In this document: one piece after another, positions 47,952 through 61,700 of the stretch
Position numbering within the stretch: the stretch's first letter is position 1
Layout: each line of letters starts with the position of its first letter
DNA from: Rotaria macrura
Lineage: Eukaryota; Rotifera; Eurotatoria; Philodinida; Philodinidae
Length of the DNA stretch: 64,000 nucleotides
Assembly: GCA_900239685.1 (NCBI GenBank)
Contig: OENT01000031.1
Span: 62,001 to 126,000 of the forward strand
Direction: 5' to 3'
Made by a program: the position numbers and the translations under genes
Notes under the pieces: model-generated
The model's input: only the letters and a program-made list of their open reading frames with translations
Told to the model about the DNA's origin: nothing
The model's database searches: none

Positions 47952-49859
47952 ATCTGTTAAGGAGAAATCAACAGTGCATGACAATACATCATTTGAACAT
48001 TCTTGAGATGAATTGTGATATATAGAAACAAAAAAATTATGTTGACATGTGTTTGATCACTTGAACGCGCATTCTCACACTAAAGGTAAAGAACGAGAGA
48101 GAGAGAGAGATACACACACAGAGAGACATACACCTACAGATCAATATCGAAGATTATTTTCTTTGAGATAAAACATAACTCGCTGGCATCTGCTCACACG
48201 AAAAGAGAGAATTAACTTTTCTCTATGTATCCCTATTGACGAATGATTTCATCACTATTGAGACACATGCATACACACACACATACATATATAACTATAC
48301 GTATATATAATATAATCAAATGAGTATTGATGCGATAGAAAATTTCAAATTGTCTGTGAACGACGTCAAGGGCGGAGTAACAACAGGAAAAAACTAGCAC
48401 CAACTTGAATGTATTTAAACGTTATTTAAAAATAAAATAAAAATAAAAAGGTGTGACACAGCTGAAGACTACAATCATCATATCCGGATTAGTTTTTTTT
48501 ATTATTATCCTCCTCATTTGTTTTCACCATGAAGACAAAACAACAATTGATCGCTGCTCATTATTTACGGTTGATTGCATCGATCCATTGAGAAACAAAA
48601 ATTTTTGCTCTTAGTTGAATCTCTTCATTAAGGATTGAATTCAATTCTTTTCATTAGAACAAAAAAACAATGTTCATTGGTAAGGCACCCTTAAGGCGAA
48701 TACTTTTTTTTTTCTGTAATTGATTCAAGAATACTCTTTATGGGACAAGAGAAAAAGAGACTTTCTCGTTTCCTGTGTTATTACTGTTAAGCTAAAGGAA
48801 ACAGGGTAGACAAAAATAAAAAGGAGAACAAGAAAAAGATAAACCTTCTATATATATATTTGTTCACTTGGCACATCTTCTCACCTAAGTGATGAAGTTC
48901 AAAAATGTCTAATCATATCAATGAATATTTCTCTATTTTTGGATGTATTTTCATCGAGCATGACAATGACATTCAAACGACGCTTCTGTTTCTCAAATAT
49001 CTTCAACGATCTGATCTTCTTTTTTTTTCCGCTGTAATCTATTATTAGCATTGTTCGAAGATTTTTCATTAACATGAGATATTCATTATGTATTTTTCTT
49101 TCTCGAAATCATTAACGATGAATTCTTCTCTCGATAAAAAGATGTTAAAACAACATCGCAAGGATTATAGACCCTCAAGGGCATATTGTGTTTTGCGATC
49201 ATCATTTATCCATCGATAATATTTTTCAATTCGATATCTCGTAGGCATGCGCAGATGCTTCTTTTAAACATAAAAAAAAAGGCAAGCAGGTGATGCACGT
49301 TTGCATACTGATTTTTCATTCGTCTTAAACGTCAAACATTTTCTTTCTTTGTTCATCGTTCTCCCGTTTCCTATTAGTTGTAATGTTCTTTTACTCTTGA
49401 CAAAGACATTGGTTAATATTCCTTTTCTTTTTTCTTTTTTCTCTCTTTTGCTCTTAAGACTATAAGATAGGACGTTCTACGAATGGTTGATTTTCTTTTT
49501 CCATTTCTTTCAGAATCTGATCCGACGCGCATACATACAACACACATACGCACGCATAAAAAAGAAAGAAGAAACAGACGAATCATCAGGACGAGTCAAG
49601 AATAAATTTACCACTAAATGGTGAGTGTCTCGGGAGAGATGTGTGAATGTTAAAAGCACTGAGAAACGGCACGTAGAGATGCTACTTCTGACTTAAACAA
49701 AGTTCACAGAGATAAGAGACCCTAAAAATTTACTTTTCTTTATTTGTTTCATGCACAATAAAACGAAGAAAAAAAAAAGGGACTTTATTCTTCTGCTACA
49801 TCTTTCTTTTTTTTATTATTATTATCATTAAGCTTATTCAGTGATACTCTAAAATCATA

Positions 49860-51940
49860 ATGAATCCGCCGACAGCAAATTTTCCGTCGTATCTTCTTCC
49901 ATCCGTTTTCAATCCACGTTATCATCAACATTTAAGTCATTTGAATGATATGGCATTTACGCATACAAAAATGTTACAAGAAATTATTGAAAAACGTTCA
50001 ATAGATTCATCATCAACACCATCATCGTCACCGCCACCATCATCATCGTCAATATCACCCATGGCTGCAACATCAAATGATACAAGCCAACAACATAGGA
50101 AACGTGCGCACTCATATCTTGATAATAATAATAATGAAGATCAAGAGCAGCAACGATCAAAAATTAACATTAACAATACCACTACTACTGCTACGGCAAC
50201 AACAACTAATAATAATAATAAAGAGGATGTTGAAGATGATAATGATGACGATGATAATCATCTTAATAAGCGTTCAAGAAAACAATTGAAACCACAACAA
50301 CTTCTTACAGTAAAAAATCCAACCAATGATGATGAACAAGCATCATCATCTGAAGACGAAATCGGAGAAGTTCGTAGTCAAGATGAGAAACAAGTATTTC
50401 GCATTGATGTCTTTGTTTGCTATGAAATCTTTTCATTACTTATTCTTCTAGAATATCTATTCAATACCACAAACACCCATGTTACCATTCAGTCCTCATA
50501 GTTTATCATTTTTAAGTTATATACAAGATTTAGCACGAGCTAATAATATAACATCTCCAATAAGCATGACAAGATTTCTTGAAAATCTACAAAAAGAACT
50601 TTTTTCTTCGACACATTCTGCTGTCATCGATACGAAACGTACAACTCCATCTTTGCCGCCAGTTTTTTCTCAAACAGTTCATCATCATCATCATCCATAT
50701 TATTCTCATATTCTTTTTAACAATTCATTCATTAATCATTATACACCTCAACCAACACCACCAGCGCCGCCACCACCATCAATGATTCCTTTTGGAAATA
50801 CACTATCTGATCGGACATTTCCATTTCGTTTATCAACACCGAAAAAACGACGTACTAAAGTAAATCTAGTTCTTGTTTTTTTGTCGTTATACGAAAACAA
50901 CAGCAATAAAAAACAAACAAGATGAATGGCACATCTCAGTTCTTTCTTTCTTTCTTTTTCAGGTGACTGATACACGTTTATCACCTCGTATTACATCAAA
51001 AATCATCTCTCACGAAGATCTAATTGATGATGATAAAAGTCTATCGAATCATTCGTATGAATCAACAACATCAAATCAGCATCATCATCATCATCATCAT
51101 CATCCTCATCATCATAATCATCATCATCAACAACAGTCAACAATGGAATACAATGCTTTTCAAATAAGTATTTTTTTTTAAATGACCTTTTTTCTAGTAA
51201 GAATAAATCGAGTGTAAATGTCATCGAAATAACCTATCTTATATTGAGTGAGTGAGTAATACGAACCTTTCAAACTAAAATATGTATCATTAACTTAATA
51301 AACATCTGTTCTTACTTTTCATTTTTTTTTGTTTTCTTTTCTCTATTTTACGTGACTATTTTGACATCACTTCATTTACGCAAAGCAAAACTAATGTTTT
51401 TTTATACACGTTATCCAAGTTCATCAATATTAAAAGTCTATTTTCCTGATGTACGCTTTAATAAATTAATAACAGCACAATTAGTTAAATGGTTTTCAAA
51501 TTTTCGGTAAAATTAATTTTCAATTCGTGATTATAATTTATTTCGATTTGTTTTCTAGTGAATTTTTCTATATACAAATTGAAAAATATGCTCGACAATA
51601 TTTAGCTGAAGGTATTCGAAATATTGAAGATTTAATTATAACAACAGATTCTGATCTATATCGTGTTCTCAATCTTCATTACAATCGATCGAATCAAATC
51701 GATGTATGAAAGAGATAGATATTTTGTGAAAAAAGAAAAAAATCCAATTGTTCATTGTTTTAGGTTCCATTAAGTTTTCATGATGTTGTACAATCAACGT
51801 TGAGAGAATTTTTTCATGCTATACAACAACAAAAAGATCTTGAACCATCGTGGAAAAAAAGTATTTATAAAGTTATTCAGCGATTAGATGATCAAATACC
51901 TGACTTTTTTAAAGATGAACATTGGATGCATTCCATTTGA
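49860..51940 (+). CDS. PROX1: Prospero/PROX-type homeobox transcription factor
   Basis: Exons: 49860-50393, 50452-50859, 50960-51163, 51352-51506, 51559-51703, 51764-51940, giving 540 residues. The first half is low complexity (Ser, Asn/Thr, acidic). Then come [15 protein letters not shown], a block shared with PROX1, and a His run with Gln end. The Prospero homeodomain starts [18 protein letters not shown] and includes [20 protein letters not shown]; Trp-Phe-x-Asn is the recognition helix. The fused Prospero domain follows ([30 protein letters not shown]). It is a DNA-binding factor of neural and gut cell-fate choice in animals. Intron 3 lacks a usable AG acceptor and is read as AT-AC (see its entry). 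A poly(A) signal lies 64 nt after the stop. The gene is flanked by gene-poor DNA on both sides. Confidence 0.93.
51087..51139 (+). repeat. (CAT)n run coding a His tract in Prospero
   Basis: CATCATCAT units code [19 protein letters not shown] just before the homeodomain exon. His tracts are common in homeobox activators and are variable in length. Confidence 0.85.
51164..51351 (+). other. Probable AT-AC intron at the start of the Prospero homeodomain
   Basis: The exon ends CAA and the intron would begin ATAAGTATTT and end CTATTTTAC, followed by GTG ACT ATT TTG ACA TCA CTT CAT. This restores phase 0. No AG dinucleotide exists between about 51256 and the homeodomain codons, and the only AG acceptors further up would add a translated poly-T tract. 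ATAAGT is the 5' signal known for U2-type AT-AC introns. Insect prospero has an AT-AC (U12-type) twintron at this region of the gene. Confidence 0.6.
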
Positions 51941-52003
51941 ACAGTAGAATTCTATGTATTTCTCTTTATTCTTGTTTCTTTTTGTTCATCTTTATTTGTG
52001 TTC

Positions 52004-52009
52004 AATAAA
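52004..52009 (+). terminator. Poly(A) signal AATAAA of Prospero
   Basis: AATAAA, repeated as AATAAATAAATAAATAAAT, 64 nt after the stop codon. Confidence 0.6.
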
Positions 52010-52123
52010 TAAATAAATAAATATATACATCATATATCTAGAGAGTATTTACTTTTATTTGAGAGAAAATGCCATCGAATGTTTATCGGTGATATCGAAT
52101 ATGAATAGACACGTTTACAATGT

Positions 52124-52140
52124 TCTCTCTCTCTCTCTCT
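52124..52140. repeat. (CT)n microsatellite
   Basis: CTCTCT run of about 17 bases downstream of Prospero. Confidence 0.85.
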
Positions 52141-55100
52141 GATGTAAGTTTTTCTTTCTCTTATTGTTAACAATGCGGCACGTGAAAATTAGGATGAGTT
52201 ACTTGATATCGATGAAAATGAGATGAAACGTATTGAAAAAAACGAGAGGATGTATGCTTAACAAAAATAAAAACGGAAAAGCATTTCTTTGATCTTTTTT
52301 TCGTGAAAGAGACGGAGAGACGCAGAAAGAAGGGGGGGGGCAGAGGAAAGAGAAATAATCTATTATTTATAAGTAAACTAGAGTTATCGTCAAACCCTCG
52401 AACTTTTACATACTCATTAGTATGCTTGTCCCAAGAACGAAAATAATTTTATACTAGTAGGTTATGAATCAATCTGTTTTACAGAGTTTTTCGTCGTTTG
52501 ATCACATAAAAATAAATTCCCCATAGAAACATTCGATTATTAATGAGCATAGAAATGAACGATGGCGTTCTACACATGTAGATCTTAGTTTCAATGTAGA
52601 ACAATTTATATGTGTATATATATATCCTCACTAATCTTTCGCAGCGTGAAGACTGATACTGAGAAATCCTAAAGAGTCATAAAGAACCAGACAGAGAGAA
52701 TGATTCGTAGACTATTCTTTTTATGACTTGAAGCCTAGTTTAATCTGACTTGTGAGTACAACAAGAACATTCAGTATTTCTATCTTTACGAATATTTTTA
52801 ATTTTAGAACTAATTCATATCACTACACTTTCGTTGCATTTATTATTGTTTTTGTTTGCATCATGATAGAAAGGAAGAAGATTCATGCATGGAATTCTCG
52901 ATCCTATCAATTATATTTTAGACAATAAAAGAATTACAAAGCTGAGAATACAAATAGTATTCACAGAAAACCTTGGAAGAACAGATAGTCCGATAATCTA
53001 ATGTGTAAGTAGCGTATATACACACGGACAATGATGCCAAGCTTTCAAAATGAACATTCAATAGATTGTAAGTAGAAAAATCACTATTCATTCGTTACTT
53101 CTTTTTGTTTTTCATTGAAAGTAATTCTTCCGTGGATAGTGATTAGAATTCAACAACATTACATCGATGTTCAACTCAAGTTTCCAGTCGAATAACACGG
53201 TAATGCATTAATGTATACTATGTTCATTAATTTAAGATATTGGATGATGCTACTTAATTATAAATTTGCGTATATCAGGCGACAATATAAAATTTACCGA
53301 CGGAAATGGATTCTATTTGCTCAGTAATAATTCTGTATGATCTAGATAATAATCTTTGAGAAAACAGATCATATTATTAAAGATCAACTTTCCACAATTA
53401 ATACTTGTAGAAATTTTATGTTAGAGTTTTCGGTAAGAATTTTTCTTCGATTAGAAAATTAACTTTTTCTTGTTCTACATCTAATTCAAATCCACGTGTT
53501 ATTTGTGAATATAATTCTTGTTGTAAATGAGAATATTATTTTAGTTCTAAAACGACTAGATTGAAGATTAACAATCAAAACGTGTTTTGTCAACATTCGT
53601 GTTTTCACAAAAGAAAATAAATTTCAAAATGAAAAAGAAAAAAACTCTGACAAATAATCAAATAGTCATTCTAAAAATATCATAAGATTCAAACTTGTCG
53701 TATTCTGATATAGATACTTGATGGTATCGCTGATATATAAGATGACATAGTAGAGTTACCTCCAATTTTATTAAGATTCAAATCGATCGAAACGAGTTGT
53801 TCTAGAATGTGAAGAGTACGAAATCAGTATATACCATGAAACGATCGAATATATTCGGTATTTCACCGTATGCGATCATTTTTCTCCATATAAAATACAG
53901 GAGAGGAAATATGATCGTATTAATGATGCGTATAACATCACTGTATATTATTCAATAATGATCCCACTTTATAGAATGGCATTGAATTTTTCAAAATTGT
54001 AGACATGTGAATGTAATATCGTATTGACTAGACCATACGTTTATGAAACTGTAGTAGCCATTTTGATGGAGATATCTATTTGTTCCCAGAATTTTACTGA
54101 AGTACGATGAGTTAGGAAGCAGAATATTCTTAATCAATAGTTTGTTGTCTTACAATGAATATGAAGACATCATCATCATCCGTTTAGATATCAATAAGCC
54201 AATGTGTATTTTTTGACTTCACTTTGTAGAAATGAAGAAATATGTATCCATTTGACAAAGAGTTACATTCAGTGTATTATTCGTCACATGGAACTTATTA
54301 GATTGACATGATATTCATTTTTCTAAATCTAAAAACATCTATAAGAATATAATTTTTTTAGCAAGTATATATTTCGTTGAGAAATCTAATTTACACTTCT
54401 GAAATGATTGATATACTAACTATGATAAATGATAGTTGACGATAGCAAATGTCGAGCTTTACATATTGAATTCACATACTAATCTGATCATTACCAGTAG
54501 TCAATGGATTTAAGATTTATTCGTTGTCATATGAGCTATTGAATTCTTTTTTTCTCTTTAACATTTTCTTTTACAACTTATGAATAGTAAAATTAAAATC
54601 ATGTGATTCAACGGAATGAATATACTTTCTAATTAATCAATATGAACTCAATCGATTAAAGATTTATTATCTAGTATGAATAACATCGAAAATTTTGAAA
54701 TGTATTCCATATTTACGATCATTGATCTATGGTCAATATTATTCATGTTACAATGTATGAGAAAAACAAATTATGATGTAGGATTTTATTAATTAATGTG
54801 TTTCGGTGTAGATTCTGTAAAGAGTCATGTGAAATATAAATCTTGTTGCCCAATTGAATAAAGTAATGAATCATTATTATCGATGAATAATTCATTCATT
54901 GATCTTGATTCATCTAAGATTAGACAATGTTGAGATGATATTGTTCTCTCTAACATTTGTACGAGCGACGTCAAACAATGAATAATAGTTTTCATGAATC
55001 AGTCAGAAATAATAGGAAGAAGAAAAGAGGATGGCACGTAATGTACGTGCCGTGCATGATATTAAATTCATAGAATTTATTCTTTTTCTATAAAAACTTG

Positions 55101-55797
55101 ACTATAACTATGACAGAATTGTCACTGTTAAATTCATTATTTTCTAGAGAATCATCGAGTGATATTTCCATTTCTTTTTTCTTTCACTTCCATAATGTTC
55201 AGTAGTCATTTGATTGTTTGTTTTTATTCTTCATAGGAAATATTTTTCTGAATTAAATTAATATGATTGTAATTCAAAGTTCTGTCGTATAAATAATATT
55301 TCTATGATGTTATACATCGTGTTTCGTCTATGAACACATGTCTATTCTCATCAAGACTCTAGATCAAAATACAACTCTTGTATTCAAAAAAGGATGTCAA
55401 TTAATTTCTATATCATTTCTATGTTGAACAAAAAACAAAATCTTTTCTTTATCTTTATCGTTGAAAGCAGTGCCACTATTTTCTTTATTAATTATATATT
55501 ATTAATATCTTAGTATTACATCAATAAAAGTACAACTGTGAGAAGAAAAATAAGTAATTAGTAAAGCATGCAAACAAAACATGAATTTTGAGAAAAATAG
55601 AACTAAAGTAATTCGTCAGTATCATTCAGATTTAAAAAGCGGACTGTTACAAAATGCACCTGATACGTAAAGAGAACAATAATTGTATATAATCACCATT
55701 ATCTGATATTCGATACAAACACAGATCAAGAATAATAAAAATTCGGTGCTATTAAAATATGAAGAAAAAGAATTCGAAGAAAAATACATGTATTTGT

Positions 55798-58700
55798 TTA
55801 TTCACTGTTAGGTAACACTAATGTAATAGTCTTATTTGAACCTTTACGAAATTCAATTTTATCAACACCACCCCATGTTACACTAATAACAAATTTGTGT
55901 TTATCAAGTTCTGCCGAAATATATTGTTGAACATCAACTGAAAAATTTGATCTATCAGAAACAAAACATAAAGTATAATAATAATAATAATAATAAAAGA
56001 AGAATCTTGATCAATCAAAATAACATACGCTCTTCGTTTAAGTTTAGCTACATGACCCACAAATTCACCGACACGATCTTTCTTTGTTTGCATATAAAAA
56101 ACTAGATCATGACTCGATGCCATATGAACAACAATTAATTGATCCTTTCCCGATGTAACACTTAAACCTGTAACATCATCTATTGAAATACCGGCCTTTC
56201 GAACATGAAAATTTTTCTTTGGATCAAGTTTATATATATGTTTGTTTGTTAGAACAATAGCACGATCATCCATTTTAATATGAGTATTTAACTAAATCGT
56301 CCATGAAAGATATATAAAACCATAGATGAAAAATCGTTGAAAAAAAAAACTCTACCTTAATTGCAAGCGTCGAAAAGAGAACATGATCAAAATTATCTTT
56401 TCCACGTAATTCACTTATTGATTTGCGATATTCGAGTGAACGAGAATTTTCTTCAGGCTAAATAAATTAAATGACACTAGAGTAACATCATATTATCATA
56501 TCAGAAATCGATTATTATGGATGATTGTTAATTTGAGAAATATATTGTGTGATGGTTGCAGTTTAATCAAATAAGAGAAATGCGCTTAGGGAACTGAATC
56601 AAGGACACTAAAAAAAAATAGAGGAGATTGCTTCTTCGTCTCTCGAGAACAATTTTCATAATCCATCAACAATACTTGTGAGTGTGTTGGCACTTCGCTT
56701 TTTTCATAATCAAAAGTTTACAGTGATACATTTATTAGCATCATGATTTGAAGTTATTCAAACACGTAAACTCTGTATTGAAGAAAATTTAGAAATAAGA
56801 AAAGAAAAAAAGTTGAAAATTGAATAAGTATTCAACTTTGTTTTTCAATCTAACCAATTCATACGTATATTGACGGGTATGATAAATCAATCGTTAAACT
56901 GATATATCTACTTATAGTAAATGTCAATTATGTAAGTAATCACAAGTATTTTTCATATTTAATGATTCATAGAAAACTGTATCCGTTCAATACTTTTTCA
57001 TTCAATATTTATTTAAAGAATAATATTAGTTGATATTTTTGTATCGAACACGGGATGAATGAATTTAATCGGTAAAAATATTATGTAACAATTACACTCA
57101 AATAATTTCTTTTCATTCAAAAAAACTAAGCACAATATTTTATACGAAAAAAGTTGAACTAATATGAAAATTCAATTGTTAACAGAATCATAGAGTGCAT
57201 TAAAACGATAGATTTATCCCAGAAGTCGAACAAAATGGAAAAATTCCACTCGCTACTAAACGATCATGATAGGCTTATTTATTCTGAAGTAGATCAGATG
57301 GTTTTTTCGCGGTATTTTTATACGGCAAGATATTTCGATCAATGTATTCATAGATTACTACAAAAAGTTGTTAGTTATTATTGATTGAATTCAAGTAAAT
57401 GTAAATACTAATACAGATGCCGTTGTTATAGCGATTGAGAAAATCAATCTTGATTGTCATTCAAATTTAGATGTTCACTGTCACTAGTACCATTTAGTTT
57501 TTAGCATCAAATAAAATAATTAACATCATTTTCTTCTGTAGAATGGATGAAGAAAAATTTCTAGGATAATGCTATGATAAGTATTAATAAAGAAACTGTC
57601 TTGATTTTTTAGACGTCGAAAATATTTAATAGTTATCAGTTGTAATAACGTCAGAACCTATTCGATAGAAATCCCATCTTATTGAAGTCAATATAACGTC
57701 AGCACTTAAGTGATACACCAGAATTTCAACATTCTTCTTTTCTTCTGTTTTCAAATATGTGAGTACATCACTGTTTTCGACGAATAAACTATCTAGAATT
57801 TGTTATAGTCTGTCGGAATTTGATTCTTAGTTGATATTCATGTTCCGAACATAATCCACGTGTTGCTAAAACTATGTTTGAAAATTTTAGTTATCATCAT
57901 ATTTTCTTCTTTCGTTTGGTATCAATATTCAAACATCTGTAATTTTACTTCAGTCATTATCGTAAACCAGAGACTATTCGTTTTTCAAATGATTAACTGT
58001 ATTAAAATTCATCATGAGTAGTTTCTTGATGGTAACTATAACGACGAGTGCCTATCTCCTCTAGAATCTTATTGTAGTTTCATTAGAAATGCAACGACAT
58101 GAATTCGTTGTTTTGATATAATTACGAGAAATCATATTAACACTTGTTGTAATGCTCACATCAAATCTCTAACTTACTAGAAGAAGATAATCGCCTTTCC
58201 ATTCTTGCCGAATGCTCGTTTCGTTGAATGATGGTCGTTGTTGAAGATAATCTCCTGCCAGTAATTTCATTTCAAACATGGCTCGTTGATCAGCTGGTAT
58301 TCGTTGGATAATTTTATAAGCACGCCATCTGATTAAATGAGTAAGTACAATAAAGAAGAAAAAAATACACTATAGAATAGAACAATATATCCCAGTGTTT
58401 ATATACCGTTGATAGGCTTTCTTTAACATATTATTCATTGGAACAAAGCCTGGTTTGGGTGCTGGCCACTTAATGTTTTTACCGAGATCGTTCGAATTCG
58501 AAACATTACTTAGGAATCAATAGATTATTAATTAAGCACGGCCGTAAGAGAAAAGGAAATAATAACTTACCGAAATAATTCATTAAGTTTATTAACATAA
58601 CTTCGAGTACGATACTTTCGAAAAGCACTTTGTATTTTCATAACTGAAATTTCACGACGAAATTCACGAGATTGTTTCCATGATCGAGTATACTTTAATG

Positions 58701-61700
58701 AAAATTTATAAATCGTATAACTCATTCAAATTTGATGCATACATACTTTTTGAAGAATAGTAACAATAAATTGTAAGCCTTCTGTTCGTTTATTTTCCAA
58801 TTTAAATAATGATATTCTAAAACAAAACGATATTAAGATCGATCGACTCATGAAACATTTCAATTTCTTCATATTAAAACAACTTACGGTTGTTTAATAA
58901 ATAATTTTGTATTACCATAAGCAACATCATTATCAAGATTCAGCTCATGACAAATATAGGCAGCACTTTCTTTAGTTTGTGCTCCACGAGGATATAGTTT
59001 TGATCGAACGGAATCGATTATTTTATATCTAAGATATATAAGAAGAAGAAAAGTTATGTCGAAATTTTTCTTTCTCTAATTTTACCGTTGAACAAATCGA
59101 TCGTAAGGTGTTCGGTGACAGAAACCTGGTAATGAATATTGTTTTTTTTCTTTGTTTGTTAAAGAAATATTGAAAACATTTACCTGCTCGACGAACACGA
59201 ACATTTTCCAGTAAACCTAAATAAGCAATTTGATGCTCGACACGTGTCTGATCAAATATATTCGATGATTTTTCATCATTTGGTTTAATGCAACGAACAT
59301 AAAATGGTTGCTAGACAAAAACAATCATATGCAAATACAAATCGTGAAGTAATAAAAATTACTTTCGATGAAAGAAGAGTAGAAAGACTGATCATTGAAT
59401 TACGGAATATGGTTCCTGCTGTTAATGGTCGTCGTGTTACAGATGTAATACTTTTTTCACCTTCAGGCCACATTGAAGATAGAATCGGATTTTTACTATG
59501 AAATAATAAACGTTTGAAATCATCAAATAATGTATCACGATTTTTATCTAAGAAACCATCGACTGAATAGATAACATCGCCTACAATTAAAAATTAGCGA
59601 ACATGTATCATGTTTTTTGTTTTGTTTGTTTGCAAACTTCAAACAGTAAGAAAAACAATAGATAAATACCTGCATAATGACGAACGAGAAAAAGTTTATT
59701 ATTGTTTGTCGTTTTCCATATTTTGTCTCCGGGAGCAAGCTAAGAAATAAAATGTTTATCATCGTGATCAATGAAAATCATGTTGACTTACTGCCCAGCT
59801 CGAATAATGTTTATGCGTTTTAAAAGCTTTATTTATTGAATCCAGAAACATTTCATCTGTGACTGTGCCCACAGTTTGACAAGCTTCATCGAGATACGCT
59901 AAAATACCTGTACGTGTTTGTTCGATAAGATCACAAATAACTTTATTATTAAAATAATCGATCTAAATAGAATACGTATGAAAGTCATTCAAGAAAAATC
60001 AATAGCTCGAGAAAGATTCATACGTGTTGCCAGGTTATATTTTCTCTTTCATATTCTTCTTGTTCTTGTTTGAGTACAAGCTCAATAAATAGTTGTTGTA
60101 ATTTTTCATTACAATAATTAATACATAATTGTTCAAAGCTAGATTTGATATTATAAAATAAAATTCCATATTTTTATTTACATTCAATTAAAAACTATCC
60201 AAGAATTGTCACCTGTTATTGTCAAATATTTCAAAACCATATATATCTAATACACCAAGAACTAATGAACTCTGTACATTATGATATGTTGACTTCAATT
60301 GTTCATTGTTTTCTTTTGATAAAGTTTTATTTATATATTTAATTAACCATTCAAATAAACGTTCATACAATGCCTAAATAATTAAACATAAGATTCTATC
60401 AAAGAATAATACCAATGAATAAAATCATGCAAAATATTCTTTTCTTTTTTTTTTAAATAAATGGGACAATTTACAAAAATATACAGCAAAACAAAAACAA
60501 ATCATGCGTTGATTTTCGTTTCTTACCAAATTAGAACTAAATGAGTCTAATAGTCAAGTTCATATACTTATTTTCTTGTTGAATGTAACAAAAAGCAAAC
60601 ACTTACTTTACTCAACGCATCACGTCCATAGGATGCACGTGTTATATTTTGTCGAGCTTGTATTACTTCATTACGTGCTGCAACAACACGTGAAGTTAAT
60701 GCTGACGATATTTCCGATTCTTCGCATGATAATAATTTTGATATCCACTTTAATTGATCATTATTATCATTTGACCGTGTTATTGAACAATGTTCACCAT
60801 CAACATCAGTAAACTTTAAGTTACCCTTGAAAAAAGAAAATGAAAAAGATTCATATAAGATAATCTAATTAACAGCCAATAAATAATAATTTGATAAAAT
60901 TCGTCAGCATTTTTCAATTTTCTCGAATAAATCTATGCCATGTTTAAAATAAGAATTAAACATTTTTGATTCATCTGAATATGATTTAAAAATTGTTTTG
61001 ATTGAAGATTTATGATCGTGTCGTTTCAAGCATAAAAATGAATTTGTCAAGAATTCGATCGTTTCTAATCCGTAGTCAAAATAGAAGTGAATATTATTTA
61101 TGATATACAATCAATGAACTTATGAACAGTTGACTATCTCGAATTGTATACTAACAGTTAGATCATTGACAATCATTCGTCAACAGTAAGTAGTTTAATA
61201 GAGAACGTCAAGTCAATTTTTTTTCGATTTTTATGGAACGAAATAATAACGATAGAAATGATTCGAACAGATAGAATGAGACAATACAAAATTCTAATCT
61301 ATGCTCGTTTTTTTTCTGAAAAAAGTATATCGAATTTTATCAAATGACTTGATCATAGGGCTAGTTTGAAAATTTACAAGATGCAGAATAGCTGCAACTA
61401 TTTTCCATATCGTTGAAATTTCATCTTGTGTAAAACCAACGATTTTAAATGCTTGTTTAACTTGTTGATAATCATGTTTATCGTCAATCTTTGATACTTT
61501 ACAACATTTTCCTTGATTAATAAAAAAATAATCATCAGCTTTAAGATTAAGGCCATAGTCTTGTGAATTATTTTCGCCATATAATAATTGATAAAATGAA
61601 TGAAAATTTCTTTCACCAAGTTGTTGTTTAACAACACGAGATTTTTCAAGTAAATAATGTTGAATTTTTCCACCGATCGGATCAAATTTATAATCAAAAT

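Larger units (their letters stand above)
45327..49859. other. Gene-free region upstream of Prospero
   Basis: 4.5 kb without a supportable exon. It holds many microsatellites: (GAA)n near 46134-46151, (TG)n at 47661-47678, (TA)n at 47932-47951, (GA)n near 48098-48110 and CA runs near 48276-48290. Together with the 3.9 kb gene-free region downstream it isolates the Prospero gene, as expected for a developmental regulator with distant enhancers. That is inference. Confidence 0.55.
51941..55797. other. Gene-free region downstream of Prospero
   Basis: 3.9 kb without a supportable exon; (CT)n at 52124-52140 and a G run near 52332-52339. AT-rich. It separates Prospero from the convergent myosin gene. 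Confidence 0.6.

Noticed and set aside
47690-47984. Two overlapping hydrophobic minus frames with Tyr-Ile runs
   Set aside because: The runs come from a (TA)n microsatellite, and there is no other protein-like feature.
51168-51197. GT-AG pair nested in the Prospero AT-AC intron as a twintron like that of flies
   Set aside because: The pair would span only 30 bases, too short for an intron here, so a nested intron is not supported.
60904-61110. Minus-strand frame within the myosin intron
   Set aside because: The flanking exons join in phase without it, and it has no similarity to myosin.
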